Positions 15,101-26,951 of a stretch of 64,000 bases of DNA are shown here, piece by piece. Source of the stretch: Neelides folsomi (taxonomy: Eukaryota; Arthropoda; Collembola; Neelipleona; Neelidae); the NCBI GenBank assembly GCA_034687125.1, contig JAQGBZ010000247.1:30778-94777 (forward strand), written 5' to 3'. The position numbers were made by a program, and so were the translations under genes. The notes under the pieces were generated by a model. The model did not search any database. It was not told the origin of the DNA and was given only the letters and a program-made list of their open reading frames with translations. The first letter of the stretch is position 1. Every line of letters begins with the position of its first letter.

Positions 15101-17906
15101 AACATTTTAATTTATCAACTCAAGATGGCAATGGGAAGATATTTTCTCATATTTCCTCATTGCTCTGTAAATAAATTGAAGAGTTGACGCTTTCATGCTT
15201 TTACAAGGAGGATGCTTTTGTCAATGATCTCCCACTTGACATTTAAAGAACTTTAATGAGATTAACGCCTTAACGTTATATTAACATTACATGTAATACC
15301 GCGTTTAATATATTTGACAAATTAGTTAACGTTTAATTTACATGAAATAATTATAATTACAGTTTTTAACACATCATTCAATTGTTAGAATAAATTGAAA
15401 ATGTTTTTGTAAGAAAAAGCCATTTTAGATTATAATCGCTTTTTATTAATTTCAGTTGAATAATTTTCATTTATAAACATAAAGATCTAATTAAATCTTA
15501 ATAATACAAAAAGTTAGCAATTTAATGTGTAAGTCAAAGGAAGATTTTGAAAATTTACATTTTATTGAACGTGAACATTTTTGTGGATCCATTGAAAGTA
15601 AACGAGTTCATAAAATGCTCCATTTATTATTAAAATTAAATTAATAACATTATTGTTGATTATTTTATCAGTTTGGTCGTATGAGTTTTCGCCTATCAAA
15701 ACTAATAAATAAAATTATTAAAAAAGGAGCTTAATGAAATTTGTATTTATAAATCTATATTTATTAGTAGTGATTTAATTTCAAGTCCTATTTTCAAGTT
15801 AATATGGAATATATTTAAGTTAGTATATTTATAGTTATATTGCGTCTTATAAAGTTTTTATTTGATTGAGGTTCTCTGTCTGTGTTTGGCAGGTAGTTGG
15901 TATTAATAAATGACTCCATTTTCCACTGCACTGACAAAGAGTGAAGACTCTTGCATTGTCAATTGAATTATTGATCAGTTGTTAATTATTAATGGAGGGA
16001 ATAAAATTGAGACGAAGGGAATTGTTGTATGAAATATGCAGCGGTTCTCTACTCTCTATGTTGTCTGGGGCTATAGCCCCATGTTTCATTCACCTTTACT
16101 ACACCTCTAATTGGGCTTATCAATAAAGGGTTATAATTATGGTTCCTCTTTTGTTCCTTCATAGGGGTTCCTTTGCATGGGAGAGATATTAAAATCTCAG
16201 TGATGGGGTCAAGTTAAAAATAGTCGGATGGTTGTGACGTGAGTAGGCCATCCGATCAAAAGGTGGGCCAATCATTCAATTCCTTTTACAAGTGGGCCAG
16301 AGACATCCGCCGAATCAAATTCACTACTTTCTCTCCACCACAGAGATCTAGAAAGCCTCCGTGAACAAATTAAATGACCAACTGAAAAATATTTAAGTAA
16401 ATAAATATAACTAAAATATTTAAACACAATTAAACATTATTTAACATCATTAAACACCATTAAGCAAAATCTCCACAGTGAATACTTCTCCAAATACTCC
16501 AAATACATCTCAGAATATTATTACTTTATTACTAAAATGATTTGATTGTAAATTCATAAAAACCCAATTAAAAAACATAATTAATTTCCTCAATTTGGTT
16601 AATTAATAAATAAAAGAATAGAATTCATAATTCTCATAAATATATTTTATAAAATAAGAATAAAAAATGCTTATGTATATTAAATATAGAATTATAGATA
16701 TAATTGAAAAAATAAATAGAAAAATAAATAACTGTAGATTTAAATATAGGATTTATGATTTAGGTCTGGGAATTCCCTTTGGTTTAACGTTAGATTAGTT
16801 ATGGAGCTAAACACATAGGTAGTTATGTATTTAGTGCAGGAATAGATGAAGAGAAAAGGAAAATTGAAAGTTCAAACTCATTCTCTTTAATTCCTCAAAT
16901 ATTGACCATCCCGTGTGTGTCGATCTTCGTCATTCGTCAACACACGGACGACACATATTTAGAAAGAAATTCATGTGCCGATTTCTCAATTATTCTCAAA
17001 TTGTCCAAAGCTTTGTTCAACTCATTCGCATTCAAACAACATTTAATTTTTATATTGTCTCAACTTCTTAGAAATACACAATACTTATTTAAATCATACA
17101 CTCATGTCATATACCATGTATACCATATACCAAATGCGAAATAGTAATTTTAAGCTACGTTATCTATCTAACTATGATTAGTTATTTAACATAATAGCCA
17201 ATTGCCAAAATGTCCACGTCCTCCGTCGACTTACAAGCAATTAATTTACCATAGTCATCCAATTGTGTTTCCACTAAAGTCATTCATAACATTTTAAACG
17301 CTCTTTCACATTCTTTCATCATTGCTCTCAATAACATCTCAATTCTCAATAGCTCTCAAAACTCAAAACTCTCAATATAAGAATTTCTATTACACTATAC
17401 TATAGTAATCTTCTATACAATTTTTTAAAATTGGATGGCATCTTTGAGCTAAAAGATTTCTTTGGTTTGTTAAATAGCTTTAAAAACGTTACTTTTGTGT
17501 TTTTAGTATAATATTAGTAAAATGTGTTTTATTCTGAATCCTTTGCTGCTCAAATCTTCGGTATATTAAATATATAACTTTCATACAAAACCATTTTATA
17601 CACATTTAACTTACCATTTACAGAACAATAATACAATACAATACAAAATATATTGTACATATTAATATAATACACTATTTATATAAGTACACAATTTTCA
17701 AATACAATATAAGTAGTACGATACATAAATGTACATGATTTGTGACAAATGACTTAAATATAAAAATATATTTAAATATTGATTATGATTAAGTATGATA
17801 TTTAATTATATGAAAGTTGGCTCAATAAGAAAAGTATTGTTTGATGGTCTTTGATATTTGTGTCTGTAGATGGTTATAGGGGAGAGGGAGGGGAGGTGGT
17901 AGATCG
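6142..17906. other. 11.8-kb stretch without a recognisable gene
   Basis: AT-rich, with only short chance-like frames on both strands. It probably holds the prominin promoter and 5' exon(s), plus regulatory DNA of prominin or the elongase. More GC-rich islands lie near 8,560-8,880 (with a CACGTG E-box), 9,950-10,150, 11,120-11,420, 11,870-12,140 and 16,020-16,360. The stretch 10,190-10,330 is a C/A-rich low-complexity run (AACTCAACAAAA-like). No transposase, tRNA or coding exon could be supported. Confidence 0.5.
16063..16078. repeat. Short perfect palindrome and nearby inverted repeat
   Basis: GGGGCTATAGCCCC is a 14-bp perfect palindrome in a comparatively GC-rich island. About 150 bp downstream, CGGATGG and CCATCCG flank a short spacer containing TGACGTGA, and GTGGGCCA then occurs twice. 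These are possible protein-binding sites or structure-forming DNA; no function can be assigned. Confidence 0.35.
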
Positions 17907-18852
17907 ATGTGGAAGGCGAACGAAGTCAGGAAAGTGTTCAGTCGCCGAGGAGCAGCGATGGAGCCGGGCGACGAATTCGTCGTCTGGGACACGGTCATCC
18001 CGACCCACATGACCGTCTACAATTGGGAAAACATCGACCTCACATGGTGGAGAAAACAAGTTTGGATTCATTGGCGTTTCGTCATCCCCGTCGCCATCCT
18101 TTACCTCCTTTTCATCTTTGTTGGACAGGTACAAAGAAATACCCGGAAATTTCCCGAACCCGAATTGCTTAACCCTTCCCAATACACTAAAAACCATCCA
18201 AAACCTTCAAAACTCTAAAAGCTCTTCTTCTTACCGAATTCTCGTTTACTCCGCTTTCTCATTTCTCCGAACCTCAAATTCCCCTTGAATGAATTAAATT
18301 ACATTCGTGAATTAAGAATGAATTTATTAACTGAAGTATTTAAAATGTTTAAAAATGATATTTTGTTGATAGGCGGTAATGCGAAACCGGGAAGCGTTCA
18401 AGCTCCGTACACCTTTGGTGTTGTGGAACACAGGCCTTTCGCTCTTTTCACTAATCGCCGTCCTCAGATCTTTCCCAGACTTCAAATACAATCTCAATAC
18501 AAACGGATTTTATTCAACTGTCTGCATCCGGTACGTAAAATAAAATAAACGTTCATTCTTAACTTTACTTTACTAACTTGACCTAAGCCAATATCTTATG
18601 ATAAGATAATCACCACAACTGAGCATAATTAAATGTACTAATAATTTACTGTCTAATTTACTAAATTTAGTTCATTTTCAATGTTTGTTTACATATTGGA
18701 TCTAAATGTTGAATGGTGGTTTTATTTGTTAGAGGTGACCACAGCGTGTCCACTGGATTTTGGGGCCTTCTCTTCCTCTTCTCCAAAGTGGCTGAATTGG
18801 GAGACACCGTTTTCATCGTCCTGAGGAAAAAACCACTCATTTTTCTTCATTG
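17907..18852 (+). CDS. ELOVL6-type very-long-chain fatty acid elongase, N-terminal half only
   Basis: Three exons join in phase: 17907-18128, 18373-18530 and 18733-18852. They give about 166 aa that follow ELOVL6: a first membrane segment ([18 protein letters not shown]), the block [18 protein letters not shown], then [20 protein letters not shown] and LIFLHW. This enzyme class is the ER condensing enzyme that extends C12-C16 acyl-CoA. The next exon should start with the catalytic histidine box (YHHxTVL) and carry four more membrane segments. A good donor (TTG/GTAAGA) follows 18852, but no such exon was found in the 1.7 kb before the next gene or in the later plus-strand intergenic stretches. 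The gene is therefore truncated, or its remaining exons lie beyond nested genes. A second in-frame ATG at codon 18 is an alternative start. Confidence 0.8.
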
Positions 18853-19419
18853 GTAAGACAAATCATTCCATTTCAGCTCAAACCTCACATTCACACAATT
18901 TATAGCATCACAATTCACAATTACAGAATTTATAAACTTCAGTTCAAAAGCTTTAAAGCTCCAAATTCTAAAATATTGAATACTTAAGAACTCTAAACTT
19001 TTGACTACTTCAGTATAACCCACTATATTTAATTGATTTAATATTGATTAATTATAAACCCTTTAAAACACATTCCACATAGTGTCATATTTTTGCGGTT
19101 GAGGAAATTGAGAGAAATATAAATTCCAATAAAGATTTATTCATTGAACTGAACCATTAAAAATGAACCAAAATAAACCAAAATGAACATTCTGACCATT
19201 TTCGAATTTTGGCTATTGTAGGTAATAAATAAAGAGTTGAGTTTTATCGAAAATCATTAAAAAGTTCAATATTTGGGATTCCCTTCTCTCTGCAATTCTG
19301 TCTGAAAGGAATGTTGAAGCTTTTCCCAATTTCCCCATTTACACATGAGCTCTCGAGTTCTTTCTTCTTATACCAAAAGACCAAAACCTACAAATGCGAA
19401 AGGAACCAAAAGAAAAAGG
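18853..19419. other. Gap after elongase exon 3, nothing recognised
   Basis: AT-rich DNA searched for the missing elongase exon without success. It runs up to the left end of the fold-back element. Confidence 0.5.
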
Positions 19420-20081
19420 GGCTGATCTTCGGATATGCTGCACACCATGGTGCACCATGCAAAATCCATGGTTTTTCACCACGCAAAATTCCTCTTCACC
19501 ATGGTGAGTTTAGTGTTAATCTTCCGATTCCCAGTTTTCATTTCTTGGCTCTGATGAAGACGCTCATGGTGCACTAAACTGGAAGATTAACACTAAACTC
19601 ACCATGGTGAAGAGGGATTTTGCATGGTGCACCATTGCACATTCCCAGTTTTTATACGAAATAGTAAATATTAAAATTAAATGTGATAATTTTATGAGCG
19701 AACTTTATTCCTCATTGCATTTTAACAAGTTAAGTTAATTAGAATTAATGTTGCATGCTTTATACACAACGAACAAGGTTTAATTAAATTAAACTTTATG
19801 TTTATATGTGCCCTAAAAGCTGAAATCTGACGTTTTTGAACTCACCATGGTGAAAAGTGGTGAAGTCCATGGTGTCCATGGTGAAAAATGGTGAGATTCA
19901 TGGTGAGCTGGTGCACCATGAGCGTCTTCACCATGGACATGGTGCACCATGGTGAGGTTTTGCTCACCATGGTGAGCCAAGAAATGAAAACTGGGAATCG
20001 GAAGATTAACACTAAACTCACAATGGTGAAGAGGAATTTTGCGTGGTGCACCATGGTGTGCAGCATATCCGAAGATCAGCC
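19420..20081. mobile_element. 662-bp fold-back element rich in CACCATGGTG palindromes
   Basis: The two ends are inverted copies: the left arm at about 19420-19551 begins GGCTGATCTTCGGATATGCT, and the right arm at about 19974-20081 is its reverse complement. Apart from a 23-24 bp insertion in the left arm and a few changes the arms match almost perfectly over about 105 bp. A further inverted copy of part of the arm lies at about 19571-19650. The 10-bp palindrome CACCATGGTG occurs seven times (19443, 19497, 19600, 19843, 19945, 19965, 20049), with further CCATGG variants. No transposase frame and no clear target-site duplication were seen, so it would be a non-autonomous fold-back or MITE-like element. 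Small ATG-starting frames inside it are by-products of the CATGG repeats. Confidence 0.75.
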
Positions 20082-20554
20082 ATCAATATGTTCTTTTAGA
20101 TATATAAAATAATAAAAAAATGTCTTCCACGTTTATCATGTCATGGTTAAATAGCCAAAATGGTCAACTGTCCGTGCATTTAAAATCGATTAATGATGAG
20201 GTTTTGACATCCTTTGTGCATTTTTAAATCATATAAAAATTGAAAGAAATTTAATCAAATATTTATCCAATGTAGTTTATACATATATAGAGAATTAGTT
20301 AAGTTGACGAATAGTTAGAAGATTAATATAAAATATAGATATAAAAAATATTAATTTTATTATCACAAGTGATAACATTGACAAAGATTAATTTCGGTAT
20401 AATGATAATAAAATCAATGCTGTTATAAACTGTAAAGTGTTTGTTTTTTGTTCCATTTTTGATTATTATTAAATTACTATTTAAAATATGACACACTACT
20501 TACATTTAATATAAAATATTATTTAATTTTAATTTTTTTAAATAATCTGTAAAA

Positions 20555-21707
20555 ATGAATCGGGGACAGAAAATTATTATTTTGGCATTATTAGCTGCTA
20601 CTTTTCTGTTATTTAAAGATCAAATATTCAACTCAAAAAACATTTTTAGTCCAGAAAAATTCAACTCGAAGATCATTTTTAGTCCAGAAAATTCTCAATA
20701 TGGCCAAGAGTTGATCAAATTAATTTTTCCACCCAGTGAAATGGCATACAATTTAAATGGAATTGAGAAAACAATAAGACCTGATTACGATTACAAAGTT
20801 GAACATTCAGTTACTGACATTGTGCTTAAATTATTAAATGGAAAAGTGTGTAATTTATTCATACTATAATAATTTACTTAATATTTGATTATTCCTTGAT
20901 CTGAAACTTGAATATGTCAACAAACTAAAAATTGCGAAATTAAGCTACACTTTAAGTTTAAGTTACTTAAATTTAAATGGCAATTTTTATTTAATTATTA
21001 GAAAGGAGGTTTCTTCATTGAAGCTGGAGCCAACGATGGAGAATTTCTATCAAATACTTTGAAATTAGAAATGGAGCATCAATGGAGTGGAATTTTGGTC
21101 GAGAGTGATCCCGTCCCATTAAAATTATTATTTGAAAAAGGGCGGAAAGCTTTCATTGCCAACATTTGCTTAGCAGCCAATAATTTCCCAGAATATGTAG
21201 AAATCAATAATACTAAACAATTAATGTTAAAATTACGTTTACAATTACAATTACAATAAGATTTATATATCTATTTGATAATTTATTGTATTTAATCAAT
21301 AGGTTAAAATGTATCGACCTAAACACATTGCCATGAGCAGTAATGTGGCGCCAGATTTCAAAGAGGAAGTTGAAGAATTCCAAGCTCGTTGTTTTCCAAT
21401 TCGCGATCTTCTCAACGTTCTCGGAATATCCCAAATTGATTATTTTTCATTGGACATTGAAGGAGCGGAAATGGGAGTTTTGAAAAATTACCCTTGGGAT
21501 GAAATTCAAATCAAAGTAAAAAAAATAAGTTAATTGAAAAAATAATGATTTTATTTAATATCGTAGGTTCTATCCATCGAGGTAAATAAATTGAACAAAA
21601 CGGAATTGGAAATTTTGATGAACTCAAAAGGATTTAAACTGGTTCAAGAGTTGAAAGGATATTACATTGAAGATTATATTTATGCTCATAATTCTTTATT
21701 TAATTAA
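20555..21707 (+). CDS. FkbM-domain (Star-like) type II membrane protein, copy 1
   Basis: Four exons, all phase 0: 20555-20845, 21002-21196, 21303-21515 and 21567-21707, about 279 aa. A short basic N-terminus precedes one membrane anchor ([14 protein letters not shown], about residues 7-21), giving type II topology. A spacer containing YNLNGIEK leads to the FkbM methyltransferase-like fold. The motif [19 protein letters not shown] matches the SAM-binding loop, and [15 protein letters not shown] followed by YPWDEI is the second family signature. FkbM enzymes O-methylate small molecules; Drosophila Star, a membrane trafficking factor for EGF-like ligands, carries a related domain, and this anchor-plus-FkbM layout fits Star-like arthropod proteins better. 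The next gene has the same exon structure, so the two are tandem duplicates. Whether it methylates anything is not known. Confidence 0.85.
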
Positions 21708-22871
21708 AGGCTGTAGCATTTATATTAATTGTAATTGTAGCCAACATCTTTATCTCATTTTTTATCCAACCACCAAATTTATAATGTATTTGTACAATTA
21801 CATTAAAAAGTAATAATAAAACACAATTGTACCATATATGGAAAACGTGTTCTATTTAATTATATCCAACATTGACAATCTGATTAAAATTAAAATACAC
21901 TTAATGCGATATTAAATATTAGCAATGTAAGATACTTCTTTGAATTTAAAATATTAGCACATACATGTAACTATTGACATTCTTGTTAAAGACCATTAAA
22001 CATTAATTATGCATAAAAATTCTCTTCAAGCTTTTTCGTTCAATTTGCAATTTTTTGCCGAGGATGATTACCATCCCCATTTTTTATATAACCGATGCCA
22101 ATAACCTAAAGAGAAGAGAATAGATCGATATATGTACCATAGTTAACATAGATATATAAATATTACAAATGTACATGTATGTGCATCCTGTAGATATATT
22201 AAATGTAATAAAACATATAAACATGTAAATTTCTATATTCGATATACCAACACTGTCGTTCCTGTAAATTGTAAACTTATCATAAAAGTTATATCTCAAA
22301 ATAAACAATTCTGGTTTCATTCCCCACTTTGAATTAAACCAAATGATAAAGATAAAATATTACAACTATCATTTTGGCCAATTTTAGATATTTGATTTAG
22401 ATCATTAATATCATCAATATTAGACCCCAACAACATTGAAATATCGAAGCATTGAAACATTTGTCTATTTATTACTTAATTACTTAATTACATACGTAAT
22501 TTTATTTTAATTACATTTGATTACAATTTTTCTAAATTACTGTCTTTGAAAATTTTGTTATTGATTTCAATAGCTCTCATAGTGCCAATTAAAAATTATA
22601 TTTTCTCAATCGTCTCCCCGGGTTTGAGGTCTGTCATTAGTTTAAATTTTAAACTTGACGCCGACATCAAAAATTGCACAAGTTATTATTTTCACAATTG
22701 TTCACGGGTTGATTGAGACTTACGGCAATTTCCTACTTAGTGCTATACGTTAAGAGAAAAACGAATCAACTTACAAATTTGAGTAATTAATTGAAATTGT
22801 GATTCACAATTAATATTCACAATTTGTGAATAAATTAAAAGCAGAAGTTTTTCATATTCATTTATTTAAAA
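21708..22871. other. Spacer between the two FkbM genes, no gene seen
   Basis: AT-rich. It probably includes the 3' UTR of copy 1 and the promoter of copy 2. No exon or RNA gene was recognised. Confidence 0.5.
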
Positions 22872-24045
22872 ATGACTCGAAATAAGCCTTTATTATTAGT
22901 CATTATTTTATCCATTTCGTTTATTTTATTTATCAAATGGAATTATTTTGGTTCGTCGAATATTCCAAATGAATCGGATGAATTATTAGAAGCGGAAAAT
23001 CCAATTGAAAGAAAACAACTTGAACCTGATTTCACAAATAGTAAACTTTCGCCTGAAGAAATTGCAGAACTCAAAGAGCACATTCATCTCCCTAGTGAAA
23101 ATGATTATAATTTAAATGGAATTGAAAAGAAGACAAATCCAAAATATGATTACAAAGGAGAACGCGCTCTGCCGGAATTTGTCCAAACACACTTATTGAA
23201 AGGAATGGTAAGTTAAATAAATTAAATGTCAATGATTAAATTTGAATTTGTAAATAAATATTACGCATGTTTCCAGAAACGCGGGTTTTTCATCGAGGCT
23301 GGTGCAGCAGACGGGGAATATCTTTCAAACACTTTAAATCTTGAAATGAATCATCAATGGACGGGGCTTTTGGTAGAAAGCAATCCAACAGAGTTCAAAA
23401 CACTTTTAGAAAAAAATCGAAAAGCTTTTGCTACAGATCTTTGTCTAGGAAATTCTCTTTATCCGCAAACTGTAATTAATTAATTATTATTTAATTAACT
23501 ATTAATTTCTTAAATTAATTAATGGCACATTTTCTTAAAATGTAATTAAAAAACTTGTATGTAATAAATGTATTTATCAAAAAACTTATTTTATTTCAAT
23601 CAGATTCAAATGACTGACGCGGGTGTTGGAAGCGCAAAAGAATTTTCCAAAGATGACAAACACAACGTGATTGACGTTCGTTGTTTCCCAATAAGAGAAA
23701 TCCTCCTTGCTATTGGCGTCACCCAAATTGACTATTTCTCCCTGGACATTGAAGGACAAGAAATGGGAGTTTTAAACAATTTCCCATGGGATGAAGTTCA
23801 ACTAAAAGTAATGATTTTAATTATCAACCTTATTTAATTTAATTTCAATCAATCCAATTATGTGTAACAATGAAAATATGTAAATTTTCCATGTTTATTT
23901 CAATTAGGTTTTGTCCATCGAAGTTAACAAAATCGACAAAAAAGCTTTGGAAGAATTGATGACTTCAAAAGGATTTAAATACATTAAAGGAATGAAAGCT
24001 TGGTACATGGACGATTACATTTATGCACACAGTTCAATACTTTAA
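22872..24045 (+). CDS. FkbM-domain (Star-like) type II membrane protein, copy 2
   Basis: Four phase-0 exons: 22872-23207, 23277-23471, 23604-23807 and 23908-24045, about 290 aa. Residues about 6-22 (LLLVIILSISFILFIKW) form a single signal anchor. A longer acidic spacer than in copy 1 precedes the shared YNLNGIEKK block. The FkbM domain starts [19 protein letters not shown] and includes [25 protein letters not shown] and FPWDEV. Exon 2 is 195 nt in both copies and all intron positions match, so the pair arose by tandem duplication. Exon 3 and the N-terminal spacer have diverged most. The role is inferred from the family only: a membrane-anchored, lumen-facing SAM-fold domain. Confidence 0.85.
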
Positions 24046-24442
24046 ATTAACATTATAACATCAATTAATATTTTAATGTCAATTAGCTCTAATTTTTATT
24101 ATATACTAATTTGAATAAAATTAAGAAATAATTTAAGAATAAAAGTGAATAATCAAAATCATAATATATTTCATTAATTCATAAGTAATTGTAATTAAAG
24201 TAATTGTAATTGAAGTAATTTTAATTAAAGTTATTTTAATTAGAACAGGTAAAGAGATTTTTAAGTGTGTTTGTTTATATGTGAGGTATAAATACAGTTG
24301 GGATTCGGGAAGTGATTTGAAGGGCGAGTGTCGTCATGTGAGGGGGAATTCGGTTTTAAATCGGGGTTTGACTGTGGGAGTCGTCCTTGGCTCTTCTTCC
24401 TCTTGGTCGACTGCCAAACCGAATTTATTAGTTTTGTAAGTG
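24046..24442. other. Spacer before the PLP-enzyme gene
   Basis: The first 250 bp are AT-rich and hold short repeats of the form GTAATT(G/T)(T/A)AATT near 24,190-24,240. The last 130 bp before the ATG are markedly more GC-rich and are likely 5' UTR. Confidence 0.4.
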
Positions 24443-26951
24443 ATGGAGGGCTGGCGGGATCCGCCGCTCGACTTTGCCACCATCGCCATCGCCGCAACTT
24501 CGGACAATTCGCAATTTGGCGGGTCGAACGCCCTGGTTGTCCCCATCGTTTGTTCCTCCGTTTTTGTTTCCCATCACCCGGCGTCAGAACCACACGACAA
24601 TTCAGTAAACACTTTTATTGCAAATTCATTTCCTACATTCTTCCTCATCCTACAAATACCTCAAATGCTTTAGACGCAATTTCCCTATTTACTTTAAACA
24701 CTCAACTTAACAATTTTTTCATTTACCATCTGCGGTTACTTTAATAGCTTTAACTTAATAGTTTAGTTAAAGCCCTTAACCATCCCATAGAATTTATATT
24801 ATAGAATTAAGCATTTTATTACAATCATAAACGGCAACTAAAAGTAAAATATATAGAAAATCATCAATTTACATTAATTTAATCATTAATAACCATTAAT
24901 AAAGTAAATTTAAAAATCTTAGTTCTTTGAGTACTTTTTTTGTTTACTATATGATTCTTTTAAATTTTAGGCTTATCACTATGGACGTTGCGGGAATCCA
25001 ACACGGAGCGTATTCGAAAAGACGATGGCGTACATGGATGGCACTAAACATGGTGAGGAACAATGTTTTACCTATACAGGTTGGGCCATAAGTATCTTTC
25101 TTTTTTATACAATTGTTTATTTAAAAAAGAAAGATACTTATGGCCCACGCTGTATAATGAGTTTAAATGCGCTTTATTTAATGTATGTTATAGTGCAGGT
25201 GTTTAGGCAATTCATTTTGATTTTAATTCCAGCGTTGGCGTTTTCTTCGGGAGTTGCTGCTATTACGGCTGTCTCATTAGCTTTCCCTTCTGGATCACAT
25301 GCTCTCTATGGTTTAAATATAAATTCACATAAAAATAAGATGACACCAAAAGTTATAAAATGACTACAGATATTACACAACTCCCGTATATTTAGAAACC
25401 TCGACGTTTAACCTCTATAAATTAGAACCAATTAATTATCTTTTTTTATCTTTAGTATAAATCTTACATAATATCTTAACGTTAGATTTTACTCTTATAC
25501 ATATATGTTTAATATAATTTTTTATTTGATTATGTTAAATGTATTTTTTTATTTAATTAAGTTAAATATGTAATTTGTAATTTAATTATGTTAAATGTAA
25601 TTTGTGTAATTTTAGTTCAGTGCTCAAACGGAGACGCTGATTGGCTGTTCAGGAATAAATGGCCAACCTTGGGATTTGATGTTGAATTTGTTTATTCAAA
25701 TGATCCCGCGACGATTGCTTCAAAAGTCAATCCAAGAACAAAGGTAATTGAGCTAATGAGATTTAAATGTAAAATTAAAAGGTTAATTAAAATTTAAATA
25801 AATTCCAGATACTTAAAATTTTAGATTGTTTGGATGGAAAGCCCAGCAAATCCAACGATGGCTTTGATTGATTTAGAAGAAGTTTCAATGAGGGTTCACG
25901 CTTCGAGTCAAGCCATCGTTGTTGTTGACAACACTTTCCTCACTCCTGTCTTCCAAAGGCCAATTGATTTAGGGGCGGACGTGGCGGTTTATTCATGCAC
26001 GAAATATCTATGTGGACACGCCGATGTCACCATGGGACTCGTCACATTAAATGACGATGCTCTTTTTAAGAAAATTCAAGAAAATCAAATTTGTAAAAAA
26101 TTTAAAAAAATTAATTAAATAATTACTTTAAGTTAGTTAAACTACATTTGGATTTTTTAATTTTTAATTGTAATTAACTAATAATCATTCAGGCATGGGC
26201 GGAATTCCTTCTCCCTTTGATTGTTTTTTGATGATCCGGAGCTTAAAGACTCTTCCGCTGAGAATGAAGTCGCACTTCTCAAATGGACTTGCCGTTGGTG
26301 TTTTTCTCGAAGGACATCCAAATGTACTCAAAGTTCTCCATCCAGGTAAATACAATTAACACTAGTATAATTAGGTAACTGAATTAGTTAAACTCATATT
26401 TAAACATGTTATTAAAATGATTCATTTTTAAAAATGGTTTTTTAAATGTGTTTTTATTCTTTATATATTTAAAGGCCTCAGTTCTCATTCTCAATATGGA
26501 TTAGCCAAAAAACAACAATTCGGTCATTCAGGGATGCTCTCATTTTTAATTAAAGGCGGTTTGCCAGAAGCCGCCGCGTTTTTAGATGCACTTAAAATAT
26601 TCAGAAAAGCGCCTTCTCTCGGTTCTGATGTGTCAATTGCCTCAATCCCGTTAGTAAATCTCAATTAATTAAGTTACGATACTTTAAAATAGTTTTTTGA
26701 TATAATTATTTTACAAAACATTTTAGCTGATTTTACTAACTAAATTTATTGTTTAATTAAAATTTGATTATCAAATGTTAACGATAATTTTTAAATTTTT
26801 TAGTTCAAAGGCAAGCCACTCGTGGCTCCCTGAGTCAGAGCGGGAACGTTTAGGAATTTCTGACAATTTGATTCGTCTCTCAGTTGGATTGGAATCATCC
26901 GAATCTTTAATTGCGGATTTGCGTCAAGCATTATGCGCAGCTCCACCATAA
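24443..26951 (+). CDS. Cystathionine gamma-lyase-family PLP enzyme with altered active-site residues
   Basis: Eight exons join in phase: 24443-24604, 24971-25052, 25233-25310, 25616-25743, 25825-26092, 26193-26345, 26475-26649 and 26804-26951, giving 397 aa, normal for the family. Family landmarks in order: DFATIAI; YGRCGNPT, whose Tyr and Arg bind the PLP phosphate of the partner subunit; LAFSSGVAA; the Asp of VVDNTF, which holds the pyridine nitrogen; the PLP lysine in YSCTKYLCGHADV; and LIRLSVGLE, whose Arg binds the substrate carboxylate. These enzymes handle cystathionine, cysteine or methionine in transsulfuration and H2S production. Oddly, the usual VYGGT block reads CSNGDA, so the Tyr that stacks on the cofactor is Asn. 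The Glu of the usual GGFES segment aligns with Val (GSDVS). The reaction is therefore uncertain. Intron 2 carries an 80-bp mariner-type MITE. Confidence 0.88.
25075..25154. mobile_element. 80-bp MITE with mariner-type ends in an intron
   Basis: The left end TACAGGTTGGGCCATAAGTA and the inverted right end form a near-perfect hairpin of about 35 bp per arm around a short AT loop. It is flanked by TA on both sides, the Tc1/mariner target duplication. The ends resemble mariner inverted repeats of the ACAGGTTGG...ATAAGT kind. It is too short to code and lies in intron 2 of the PLP-enzyme gene. Confidence 0.8.

Noticed and set aside
19842-20112. Overlapping frames on both strands rich in MVHH/HHG repeats
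   Set aside because: They arise from CCATGG palindromes of the fold-back element and are not genes.
24328-24744. 138-aa frame overlapping the first exon of the PLP enzyme
   Set aside because: It is in another frame from the conserved DFATIAI exon and runs into the intron.
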